A stretch of DNA of 39,053 nucleotides from Monosiga brevicollis MX1 (taxonomy: Eukaryota > Opisthokonta > Choanoflagellata > Craspedida > Salpingoecidae): contig NW_001865082.1 in NCBI RefSeq assembly GCF_000002865.3, positions 218,527 through 257,579 on the forward strand. Reading direction: 5' to 3'. Each line of letters begins with the position of its first letter. Position 1 is the stretch's first letter. Made by a program: the position numbers and the translations under genes. The notes beneath the pieces were generated by a model. It was not told the origin of the DNA. It was given only the letters and a program-made list of their open reading frames with translations, and did not search any database. Below, piece after piece: positions 1-10,897 of this stretch.

Positions 1-412
1 GTCAGGCGGAATGACGCCAGATCAGGCTTGGTCAAGCCAGATCGCTTCACGCGAGAAAGGAGCGAGTTATCGGCTATTTTTAGCTGCTTGGCTCAATAAC
101 CAAATGTAAGTCTTACAACACTTCCCGCCCTCGTTTGAATTTGTTGCGTTTTCTTATTTGTCAGCTTTGAATTTTTCTCTCTTTTGGCGCTGAAACGCAC
201 ACACACACAGAGAGCCGAGTGTTTTTTATTTTTTATTTTTTACTCCTTCTACTCGCTGCTGCTCCTGTCGTTCGAGCAGGGTGCTTCTCCTCTTTCTGAA
301 CTTGATTGATCTGTGGGTGGCTCGGTTTTGTGGCAGTCAACCCACTTCTTTCCCACACCTTCAACAAATCCCTTGGTCGGCGATTCCCCGGGTTCGATCC
401 TCACCTGGCAAC
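1..412. other. 5' flank of the kinesin-5 gene
   Basis: No gene is recognised here. The stretch contains a short CA run near 200 and a T-rich block (about 220-242) before the kinesin start codon. It probably holds the promoter and 5' UTR of the kinesin gene, but no defined promoter motif can be supported. Confidence 0.4.
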
Positions 413-3400
413 ATGGCTGGCGGCAAGAAGGGCAAGGAGTGCAACATCCAGGTCCGAGTCGTGATGGTTGCCCCAGACATTTCAGCTGGCGACCCGGTCG
501 TCCGAGGCTCATGCCCAACTTCTCCTTTCTGCCGTGCCCTCCGACGCAGGTTTACGTGCGATGCCGACCCTTGAACAAGAAGGAGACGGATGAGAACTCG
601 CCCGTCTCGGTCGAGGTCAAGCCCGAAGATCATGCCGTCATGACCATGATCAAGGCTGGCGGCAAGATCGATACCAAGACATACCACTTTGACAAGGTCT
701 TTGGCATGGAGTCGACTCAGGTATAGTTTATTGTCCTGCGACACGCTCGACCTCTTGCCTCTGCAACATGCTTGCTCGACCCCAGTGGTGCCAGTGGTGT
801 CCCGCCCCCCTTCCTTACGTCCATGACGACGACACCCTCTCTCTGGCAGGTTGACGTTTACAAGGACGTGGCCGAGCCTCTGCTTGATGAGGTTCTGGAG
901 GGCTACAACGGCACCATCTTCGCCTATGGTCAGACTGGTACCGGCAAGACCCATACCATGGAGGGCTACCGCAACACCGAGCAAGCCTACGCCACTTACC
1001 TTGACGATCCCGGCGCCGGCCTCATCCCTCGCGCCATGAGCCACGTATGCGGCTGCTTCGCTTGCTGTCCTGTACGGCCACATGCCGCCATTGTTCAGAC
1101 ATCTTCTCACCCATCCGTTCCTGATGCTGCCGCTATAGCTGTTTGAAAAGCTGCAAGCCGGCGATGCCGAGTACTCGGTCCGCGCCAGCTTCCTGGAGAT
1201 CTACAACGAGGACATCTTTGATCTCCTTTCCCCGCTGGTCCGTGGCCTGGTGCTGACGTGTGCGGTGAAGGCTCTGGGTGGGATTCCGTCTCATCTCAGA
1301 TCTGAATGCAACCCGTGCAGGATGACAACAACAAGCTGCGTTTGTTCGAGGATGCGCGAAACAAGGGTTCCGTCGTCATTCAAAATCTTGAAGATGTGCC
1401 CATCAACAACCGCGACGAGGTACGTTTCCCCTGGGTTTCGGTGTTCTCCAAAAGGCAAGGGGAAAGGCACAAGGAAATGCCAGCATGATGTTTTCAGAGG
1501 CCCGCTGAACCCTTTTCCGACCCCCGCCGCCTCTCATCACTCTTTGTCTCGCCTCGCCCCATCGCGCCTGCCTTTAGGTGTATCGTCTGCTTGAGAAGGG
1601 TTCAGAGAAGCGCAAGACTTCGGCCACGCTGATGAACAAGACCAGTTCGCGTAGCCACAGCGTTTTCATGGTGACTGTTCATCAGAAGGAGAACAACATT
1701 GCGGGCGAGGAGTTGGTCAAGACTGGTAAACTCTATCTTGTCGATCTGGCGGGCTCGGAGAACATTGGTCGCTCTGGAGCCGTCAAGGACCGTGCCCGTG
1801 AAGCCGGTAACATCAACCAAAGTCTTCTGACCCTGGGCCGGGTTATCCAGAAGCTTGTCCAGCATGAGGGCCACATCCCCTACCGCGAGTCCAAGCTGAC
1901 CCGCCTGCTACAGGATTCGCTGGGTGGTAAGACCAAGACATCCATCATTGCCACCGTTTCGCCCGCCATGTGCAACATGGAGGAAACCATGAGCACCCTT
2001 GACTACGCCTTCCACGCCAAGAACATTAAAAACCGACCCGAAATCAACCAAAAGCTCACCAAAAAGGCCCTCATCAAGGACTACAGCGAGGAGATTGAGC
2101 GTCTCAAGCGCGACCTGATGGCCACGCGCGAACAAAACGGCGTGTACGTCAACTCGGACAACTATCGCCATATGACCGAGTCGCTCGAAACGCAAAAGAC
2201 TCAGATCGAGGAAATGACCGTTCAACTCGACACGATGCGCAAAGAGTTTGACACCATCCAAACGCTCTTCACGGAAACCTCGGCCAATCTCGAGGCCACG
2301 CGCAGCGAGCTTGAGGAAACGGCTGAGGCTCTCACCCAAGCTTCCAACGAGCTGGATGAGACCAGCCGACAGCTCGAAGCCACTCGCCTGGAGCGGGACC
2401 AAACGGCCTTTATTGCCGAGTCCCATGCTGAGACTGAAGCCCATCTCCATCGCCAGGCGTCGAGCCTGGTTCAAGTGGTCGAGACCACGACCGACCACGT
2501 GTCTGCGCTTCACGACAAGGTGCATCGCAAGGCCAAGGTCGAGGCTGCCAACCATAGCTCCACACAGCGCTTGCAGGGTGATGTGGCACAACAGGTGGCC
2601 GCGCAGGTCGAGCGCCTGCAGGCCTTTGAGCGTCAAATGGGCCAACAACTTGCTGCTACACAGGCCGAAGTCGACCACCTCTTGAACCGCGCCCGCACAT
2701 ACCAGACCGATCTTACCGCATCTGTGGCAGCTACCACAGCTCGCCTGGCGCAGAGCCGCGAGGTGGAAGCTTCTGGTCTGCAGTCCCTTCAGAGTGTCGT
2801 TGAGGCGCAGATTGAGCAGGGCAATGCCGATAGTGCCGCGTTCTCTACGCGTCTCAGCGAGCAGCGTGCCCTCTTCCTGGCTGCGCTTAGCGAGCAGCAA
2901 ACGGCCTTTTCTGCCGCACAAGATGCACAAGCCCAAGTGCTGGCCGATCTACGCGCCAGCATGCAGCAGCAGCAGGCAGAGGCCCGCGCCATGGTCACGG
3001 GGATGGTGCAAGAAATTACGAGCAGCCTCAGTGCGCTGCAGAGCGAATGCACCGAGCTCTTTGCTGGACAACGCGCGCAGGTCGCTGGCGTGCGACAAGA
3101 CCTCCAGCAGCAATCGGCCGATGTGGAGGCGCGCATCTCCGCTAATGCTGCCGATCTCAAGGCCCGCATGGCGGCCATGATTGAGGAGTGGGCCACGGGT
3201 GCCATGACGGCCCAACGCGAGCAAGCTGCCTCCTTTGACGCTCGCTTGGCCACCTTCAATGACACCAGCGCAGGCATGGAGCAACACTTCCAGCATGCCA
3301 TTGCTCAGGGTCAAACCGCTGTGGAGGGTCACGGGCAGGCGCTTGCCGCCGGTCAAGCCAACACCGAGGCTCAGCTTGAAGCTGGGCTCACGCGTGTTGC

Positions 3401-4151
3401 AAGCCACACCGAGGAAGCGACGGCTGCCGCCACGTCTGCCGTCGGCGCGGTGCAGCAAGCTGGGGAGGCCCCCATGAATGCCGCCGATGCCTTTGCGGAT
3501 GCCCACGTCCAGTTCTTGATTGAGCAGCGTACTGTCGTGGCCGAGGGCATTGGGCGTGCGCTGGTGGCTCAGGCAGCTACCGGCAGCGCCACAACGGAGG
3601 CTCTGGACCAGGTTTCTACCGCTGCCGCAGGCCATCTCGCAGCGCAGCAACAGAGCGTGTCGGCCACGCAATCTCTACTGGCTACCGCTACGGCGGAAAC
3701 AAAATCTGCTTGTGCCGAGGCCTATCAGGGCATGGAGGCCGTGGATGCTCGGGTCACGCGCTTTGCCGCCGAGGAGCTGCAGGCCGATGTGCCCACGGGT
3801 GCCACCCCAGCGCGCACAACATACAAGTTTCCCGTTGTGGACGATTTGAAACGCACCGACCCGCGCGAGGTGCTTCTTCAACGATTCGAAACAACGTTGG
3901 CTGAGCGCATGGCCGCCGAGGAGGACACGGAGCAGGAAACTGAGCAAGAGCCGGAGGAAGTATCCGCCGAGACCTCGGTCGTCGATGGGGAGGCCAGCGA
4001 TGTTGCCATGGGCATGGAGAATCAAGCTGAACCGGCAGCGGAGCCCTCGGTGATGATGGGCAAGGAGAATGAGGGGCAACAAACCCCGAAAAAGGCCAAG
4101 CAGTCGCCTGTTTCGGGCATTCCCACCCGCGGGCTCTCGACGGTCAACTAG
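413..4151 (+). CDS. Kinesin-5 (BimC/Eg5/KIF11 family) mitotic motor
   Basis: Plus-end-directed tetrameric motor that crosslinks and slides antiparallel spindle microtubules. Exons are 413-451, 550-720, 850-1044, 1139-1237, 1321-1419 and 1578-4151; all introns are GT-AG and phase 0, giving about 1058 residues, normal for the family. The motor domain fills roughly the first 350 residues: P-loop GQTGTGKT (about 97-104), switch I NKTSSRSH (about 220-227), switch II DLAGSE (about 257). A long coiled-coil stalk of glutamine- and alanine-rich heptads follows. The tail has a BimC box, [13 protein letters not shown], at nt 3795-3833, with the Cdk1-type Thr-Pro at about residue 944. A KEN tripeptide at nt 4062-4070 looks like an APC/C degron. 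The start was chosen because exon 1 (13 codons) splices exactly into the [10 protein letters not shown] motor entry. The TAG stop is followed directly by a GT microsatellite. Confidence 0.97.
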
Positions 4152-4167
4152 GCTGACCCCTTCCTAT

Positions 4168-4171
<4 letters not shown>

Positions 4172-4222
<51 letters not shown>

Positions 4223-4226
4223 GTGT
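4172..4226. repeat. (GT)n microsatellite
   Basis: Nearly uninterrupted GT dinucleotides with one GC interruption, starting about 20 bp after the kinesin stop codon, so probably within its 3' UTR. Confidence 0.95.
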
Positions 4227-4578
4227 TGAGAAAGATTGATGTGTTTTGTTCGTGTCGCGAGTGGAGTTGGACGTTTGCCTCTGCGCATATCAAACGAGGC
4301 AAGATAAATTGATTGACTTTTTATTTCACTTATTGGTTCAATGGCCTGGCATCTTCCGCCATGCCTCACGCGTGCCAGTCCGTCCGACTCAACAGAACTT
4401 CCTTCCTTCAAACAAACAGAATAACAAGATCTTGCCTTGTCTTTAACCTGGAGAACGAATACAAAATCCAAGAGGCATGTTTCACTTTACCATTACAACG
4501 GGTGTTGTGAACAGGTATCTACCGACACACGGACGGACCAATGCGCGTGGGTGTGTTTGAAGAGAGAGAGAGCGAGCG

Positions 4579-4581
<3 letters not shown>

Positions 4582-4626
<45 letters not shown>
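4582..4626. repeat. (GT)n microsatellite preceded by GA-rich run
   Basis: Pure GT run directly downstream of a short GA/GCGA run (about 4559-4581), a compound dinucleotide repeat in intergenic sequence. Confidence 0.95.
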
Positions 4627-4628
<2 letters not shown>

Positions 4629-5118
4629 GAGGAAATGGCGGCGTGAGCACTGACCGGGCGCATGCGACGAGAGGGGGACGGGATGGTGTCCTCGTGCCGG
4701 TCAGGAACGGCATGTATGGGCTGATGTGGTGCGGCTTTGTGGGGAAAGGAGGTGCTCGGTTGTTTTTGACCAGCCTTTCGAGGTTGGCCTCATCAGTGTC
4801 AGGGGTGGAGCCGAGTGTGACTCTCGGAAGAAAAGGCAGGGTCGTTGCGCGCAGGGCATGATGGCCTTTGCGTGGGGGCCGCACCTGTGCGGCCACCGTT
4901 TGGGAGGGCTTTGGGAATCTGTGTTTGATGTTGAGCGGTGGCGCTTGAGCACCTCTTGGCTTGCACGACTGTGAAACAAGCAAGCGGCACCAGTTGCATA
5001 ATCTTGTTGCCCGCGCCACCCCGACTTACTCACGTGCCCGTGTTTCTGTGCTCTTCCTGTCTCGGACCGTCTTGGTGGTGTATAGGGCGGAGCGCACCCA
5101 TTTTCTTTGACCGTCGCC

Positions 5119-8100
5119 ATGTGCGTTGTGCTGGCTTGCGCCATTTTGCGCGAATCTGTGCTCGGGTGCCAGGGCTGGTGGCTTGAGTCTCATGCTGTTG
5201 ATGGTCCTGCTCGTCTCGTTGTGCTCGTGACAGGTCCGATACTTTGACCCGTATCGCCATTGTCAACCACGACAAGTGCAAGCCAAAGAAATGCCGTCAG
5301 GAATGTCGCAAGGGCTGCCCCGTCGTGCGAATGGGCAAGCAGTGCATTGAAGTGACCCCCGCCGACAAGGCATGTCCTCTCCTTCTCGTCTACCAGAACG
5401 CTGTTGGGCAGAGCCGCAAGGCCAATTAGCACACGGTGGACCCTATGATCTACTTGACACGTTCTATGCATGAGTATTCATTGCTTCTCTTCTGTGCATC
5501 CAGGTGGCTTTCATCTCGGAGATTCTTTGCATTGGTTGTGGTATCTGTGTAAAGAAGTGCCCCTTTGAGGCCATTTCCATCATCAACCTGCCCAGCAACC
5601 TGTCCTCTGAGACCACCCATCGCTATGGCCCCAACGCCTTCAAGCTTCACCGACTTCCCACCCCTCGCCCCGGAGAGGTTCTTGGGTGCGTACGACCTGC
5701 TTGCTCTTCTCGATGGTGCAGCACGCCCGTTGCAGCCATTGTCGCTTGTCTCTGCTGCTTGGCTCACATCACCTCGTCACACCAACAGTCTGGTCGGAAC
5801 CAACGGTATCGGCAAGAGCACTGCGCTCAAGATCCTGGCTGGCCGTGAGGTGGGCTCGTTTGTCTGAGACGCACCGAACCAAATTGGCGTACCTTTGGCC
5901 AGGCAATGAGCAGGTATCTCACAGGCCTCCACCCTCATTTTCCTTACATTCTGTGCTGTACATCTTAGAAACCCAACTTGGGTCGCTTTGATGCCAACGC
6001 CCCCGAATGGGAGGAGATTCTCAAGGTTTGGCCCGGAGACCGTCACATCACGCTCCAAGCCCGACGTAGCTGGAACTCATGCGTTTGCCCATGAACTTTC
6101 CGCACGCTAGTATTTCCGTGGCTCCGAGTTGCAAAACTACTTTACCCGCATGCTCGAGGACAAGATGCGCGCCATCATCAAGCCCCAGTACGTCGATCAG
6201 ATTCCCCGCGCCGTCAAGGGCACTGTTGAGGGCATCCTGAAGAGGAAGCTCGAGCGCGACAACTACGAGGTTCGTGCCTAGGTTCCCACGCTCTGTCTGC
6301 CTGTCGCTGCCACCACGTCTATCATTGTCAGCTCCTCTCCAACACAGATCGTGTCGACCCTTGAGCTGCTACCCTGGTCAAGTTCTCACACCCTGCTCCT
6401 GTTCATTCTCAACCTGCTAATGTTCGTAGGAGGTGCTTGACATGCTGGACCTGCGCAACGTGCTGGATCGTGAGGTCAAGGATCTGTCAGGTGGCGAGCT
6501 GCAGCGCTTTGCCATTGCCGTCACTTGCGTCCAGAGCGCTGAAATGCTCATGTTTGACGAGCCCTCCTCCTACCTGGACATCAAGCAGCGCTTGAAGGCT
6601 GCCAAGACCATTCGCAACCTGCGCGGCGAGAAGAAGTAAGCGCTAGCGACCGTCTCTGCCTAGTGCTGCCCGCCAAACCCATCTTGCTTGCCGTCGACAC
6701 AAAAGCTCATGTTGAGCATGATGCTTGCCGCACACAGCTACATTCTGGTTGTTGAGCACGATCTCAGCGTGTTGGATTACATGTCCGACTTTGTGTGCTG
6801 CCTGTATGGCCAGCCCGGCGCCTACGGTGTTGTTACTATGCCCTTTTCCGTTCGCGAAGGTACGCCCCACGACCAACGGAAGCTCACGCGCTTGTTCTGC
6901 CAGATGCATACGTGTATTTCTCACCTAAAAATGTCCCAACAACTCGTCTTGTCTTTTTATTTTGATTGTTTGAAACCCAGGCATCAACATCTTCCTTGCG
7001 GGCTTTGTGCCCACGGAGAACATGCGTTTCCGTACCGAGTCACTCAACTTCAAGGTCTCTGACAACCTGGACCAGGAGGAAGTCAAGCGCATGCACACCT
7101 ACAGCTATCCTGACATGACCAAGACGCTGGGCGACTTTAGCTTGAGCATTGAGGGCGGCGAGTTTAGCGACTCAGAGCTCATTGTCATGCTCGGCGAAAA
7201 CGGTACCGGCAAATCCACCTTCATCCGCATGTGCGTCATTTCCCTTTGCGCTGTGGGACTCCCTTCTGTGTTTGGCCTGTGAACGTGCCATCGGATTCTC
7301 ACTGCTGCATCTTCTGACGCAGGCTCGCTGGTCTGCTCAAGCCCGATGGCGATGAGGATGTGCCCGAACTGCGTGTCAGCTACAAGCCCCAGAAGATTGC
7401 GCCCAAGTTTGATGGCACCGTTCGTCAGTTGTTGCACATGAGGATTCGCGATGCCTACATCCATCCTCAGGTTTGACTCTCGTCACGCTACGTATCCTTG
7501 ATACCTGTTGCACGAACTTGCTGCGACCGTCTTTTTCGAAGACTCACTCGGTTGGTTTTGGCCCTTACCGTTCTTTGAACCACAGTTCACGTCGGATGTG
7601 ATGAAGCCCATGATCATCGAGCCTCTGATGGACCAGATGGTTCTCCATCTGTCCGGTGGTGAATTGCAGCGCGTGGCCATGACCCTTTGCCTGGGTAAGC
7701 CAGCTGACATCTATTTGATCGATGAGCCTTCAGCCTACCTGGACTCCGAACAGCGTCTCGCTGCCTCCAAGGTTTGTGCAAAAGCGTTGCCATGTGCCCG
7801 CTCTTCTGTCCAATTCGCTTTGTGCCATTCAGGTTGAACACCCCTTCTTTGTAACTTGCTCACGACCATCGCACTCTCTACGTGCCTGCGTTCGATTTCG
7901 GCTCCTTTTTTTTATTTTCCTCCGCTTCTTGCCAGACCATCAAGCGCTTCATTCTGCATGCCAAGAAGACGGCGTTTATCGTCGAGCACGATTTTATCAT
8001 GGCTACCTATCTGGCCGATCGCGTGGTCGTCTTTTCTGGTACACCCTCAGTCAAGACGCTGGCGTCGGCGCCTCAGCCTCTGTTGACGGGCATGAACTCC

Positions 8101-8244
8101 TTCTTGGAGTCGCTCGACGTCACCTTCCGTCGCGATCCCACCAACTACCGCCCCCGCATCAACAAGCCCAACTCGGTCAAGGATGTGGAGCAGAAGCGCG
8201 CTGGCACATACTTCTTCCTGGACACCGACGGTGACAAGGAGTAA
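5119..8244 (+). CDS. ABCE1: ABCE1 / RLI1 iron-sulfur ABC ATPase
   Basis: Ribosome-recycling factor that splits 80S ribosomes after termination; soluble, cytosolic. Exons: 5119-5120 (AT only), 5234-5369, 5504-5685, 5789-5849, 5969-6025, 6111-6269, 6430-6635, 6738-6859, 6981-7230, 7323-7470, 7586-7771 and 7936-8244 plus consistent phases throughout; about 605 residues (animal orthologues about 599). The two 4Fe-4S clusters use Cys 16, 21, 25, 29, 55, 58, 61 and 65. NBD1 has Walker [10 protein letters not shown], signature LSGGELQR, Walker [11 protein letters not shown] and switch His VVEHD. NBD2 has [27 protein letters not shown] and IVEHD. The hinge motif NYRPRIN is present. The start codon is inferred: AT at 5119-5120 joins G at 5234 across a GTGCGT...CAG intron, restoring a normal N-terminus. 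The intron at 5370-5503 uses a GC donor. Identification is certain; the start is probable. Confidence 0.97.
5121..5233 (+). other. Intron splitting the ABCE1 start codon (AT|G)
   Basis: Donor GTGCGT and acceptor GACAG. Removing it joins AT (5119-5120) to G (5234), creating ATG followed by Ser-Asp-Thr and the conserved [12 protein letters not shown]. Reading ATG through without splicing ends at a TGA before the conserved region, and no other in-frame ATG lies next to the conserved start. Confidence 0.7.
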
Positions 8245-8730
8245 ACTTGACGACACTTTTAAGTCCCCCATTCTTGGATGCACCCGGCCTTATGCTTTCT
8301 CGTCCTCACACCTTTTGGTTGTGCATGTGTTGTGTGTGTGTGAAGATGCACATTATGTAGTCCCGTTCTCCTCGTTTAAACGCCAGTCCTCTGGCCTGTG
8401 AACCCGAGCCTCTGACGGTCTGGCCAATTTTGTTTGGGTCTTTCCGTGAGAGGCAATTGCCGAGCTCTGCGTGTATGGACGTTCTCTCATTCAAATCGAT
8501 TCCCCACAAGCTCATTTTTGTGGGTAAGAAGAATAATACGCCTATGTTTGGATCTGTTACTTCGTACATCCGATCTAGCAGGTTCGTTGGAAAGGGCAGC
8601 GCCACATCTTAGTCATGAATCAGGGTTAAACGTACTGGCCAACGGCGCCCGAAGGCCCCGGCCCCTGTACAAAAGTGGCAAGCAGTCGAGTGACTCTTGA
8701 TGTCCCACAACCGTGGCGTGATTCAGCTGA
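8245..8730. other. Convergent intergenic region
   Basis: Lies between the 3' ends of ABCE1 (+) and the Kelch gene (-). No gene is recognised; it presumably contains both 3' UTRs. Confidence 0.6.
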
Positions 8731-9900
8731 TTAAAAGACGGTGATGGTCAGCAGCTCACATGCTACCGGCAAGGACGCCATGGTGCGCCATACTGGACCG
8801 AAAAGGGAGAGTGAATCATCGAAGATGGTGGTGTCCTTGCCACCAACCACGTAAAACCGATTTTGAAACACAGCGCCAGCCATCGAGTGGCATGCCCTAG
8901 GAAGGGGGTGGCTCGTGCTCCAGGCTGAGCCGTTGAAAACCTCGACCGAGGCGAGCGTGGCGTCGGAGTAGCCACCGACCACGAAAAGGCGATTTGAGTA
9001 GACAGCTGCCGTCATGGCCCCTCGCGGAGTTGTTAGGGGCGGCATGGCGCGCCACTGCAGCCCGTCAAAGGCGTCCACGTTGGCGAGGCGAGATCGCTCC
9101 TGTGCCCCGCCAATGGCGAAAAGTTTGTTTTCAAAGACGACCGCCGAAAAACCGGCTCGAGGCACAAGCATAGGTGTACCCACACGCCATGCCGTCCCAT
9201 CATAAATTTCAACAAGGGAGAGTGGCGTGCTGCCTCGAGTTCCACCCAGAGCAAAGAGCTGGTCCTGGAAAACAACGGCGGCCAAGTAGCCGCGCGCCGT
9301 TGGCATGGGCTGTCCCTCAGTCCAAACGATTCCCCCGAGACGGTAAACACTGGATGAGGGGTCAACATCCATATCCGTAAAGCCACCAACTATATGCAGT
9401 TGCTTCCTAAAGACGGCAGCGCCATGGGCATGGCGCCGCACCGGAAGCTTGGGGCCCGGGTGCCAGTTGGTGCCATCGAAGCGATACACATCATCCAAGG
9501 AAACGCTGTTGCGGCCTCCGACGGCGACGAGCTGGGCATCGAAGGCTGGTATGCGGTGCTGCAGCTGAGCCAACATCCGGGCTTGCGTCGCCAGTAGAAC
9601 GGCTTGCGTCTCCAGCAAGTTCTTCTGCTGCGCCGCTTGAAGCTGCTGCTGAGCGAGTTGCGCCGCGACGTCGACGCCGTCCAGAAAAACGCGTGCGCCT
9701 TCACGCAGCGACGCGTTGATAAACAAATTGCCCGCCACATCTGTATACAAACCGGGAAAACCATCACCTTCCACCAAACCCACCGTCACCCCATGCCAGA
9801 GCAGGCAGCAAGTTAGCAGGACGACCCTCAGCCAGGAGACAGCTGACCGCTTCGCCCCGCCAGCGCCCCGCACCATGCCGAATGCTTCTGACATTTCCAT
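8731..9900 (-). CDS. Secreted six-bladed Kelch-repeat protein
   Basis: Intronless frame of 389 residues, start ATG complementary to 9898-9900, stop TAA at 8733-8731. The N-terminus has a basic patch and a hydrophobic core (VVLLTCCLLWHGV, about residues 23-35) typical of a signal peptide. A glutamine- and alanine-rich helix follows (about 65-110), then about six Kelch motifs to the C-terminus, each with a GG pair and a downstream tryptophan (AVGG, IVGG, ALGG, AIGG, VVGG, VVGG), predicted to form a beta-propeller. Two in-frame Met codons lie close together at the start (residues 1 and 3). The frame stays open upstream only because the GA satellite encodes Leu-Ser repeats, so I end the gene before the satellite. 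Role unknown; probably an extracellular binding protein. Confidence 0.85.
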   Translation of the reverse strand: MEMSEAFGMVRGAGGAKRSAVSWLRVVLLTCCLLWHGVTVGLVEGDGFPGLYTDVAGNLFINASLREGARVFLDGVDVAAQLAQQQLQAAQQKNLLETQAVLLATQARMLAQLQHRIPAFDAQLVAVGGRNSVSLDDVYRFDGTNWHPGPKLPVRRHAHGAAVFRKQLHIVGGFTDMDVDPSSSVYRLGGIVWTEGQPMPTARGYLAAVVFQDQLFALGGTRGSTPLSLVEIYDGTAWRVGTPMLVPRAGFSAVVFENKLFAIGGAQERSRLANVDAFDGLQWRAMPPLTTPRGAMTAAVYSNRLFVVGGYSDATLASVEVFNGSAWSTSHPLPRACHSMAGAVFQNRFYVVGGKDTTIFDDSLSLFGPVWRTMASLPVACELLTITVF

Positions 9901-9915
9901 CTGACAATTACCGTT

Positions 9916-10465
<550 letters not shown>

Positions 10466-10897
10466 NNNNNNNNNNNNNNNNNNNNNNNNNNNNNNNNNNN
10501 NNNNNNNNNNNNNNNNNNNNNNNNNNNNNNNNNNNNNNNNNNNNNNNNNNNNNNNNNNNNNNNNNNNNNNNNNNNNNNNNNNNNNNNNNNNNNNNNNNNN
10601 NNNNNNNNNNNNNNNNNNNNNNNNNNNNNNNNNNNNNNNNNNNNNNNNNNNNNNNNNNNNNNNNNNNNNNNNNNNNNNNNNNNNNNNNNNNNNNNNNNNN
10701 NNNNNNNNNNNNNNNNNNNNNNNNNNNNNNNNNNNNNNNNNNNNNNNNNNNNNNNNNNNNNNNNNNNNNNNNNNNNNNNNNNNNNNNNNNNNNNNNNNNN
10801 NNNNNNNNNNNNNNNNNNNNNNNNNNNNNNNNNNNNNNNNNNNNNNNNNNNNNNNNNNNNNNNNNNNNNNNNNNNNNNNNNNNNNNNNNNNNNNNNN
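10466..10897. other. Assembly gap (432 Ns)
   Basis: Run of N. It removes the start of the UvrD-type helicase and the shared upstream region of the Kelch gene. The true length is unknown. Confidence 1.

Larger units (their letters stand above)
4152..5118. other. Intergenic region between kinesin-5 and ABCE1
   Basis: No gene is recognised. It carries two GT microsatellites and presumably the kinesin 3' UTR and ABCE1 promoter. Open frames on the minus strand here are created by the repeats (His-Thr runs) and do not look like protein. Confidence 0.6.

Noticed and set aside
1908-2936. A 342-residue minus-strand frame inside the kinesin coiled coil
   Set aside because: Antisense shadow of the last kinesin exon.
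4519-5144. Minus-strand frames of 147-166 residues in the kinesin-ABCE1 gap
   Set aside because: Contain His-Thr runs from the GT repeat and no recognisable domain.
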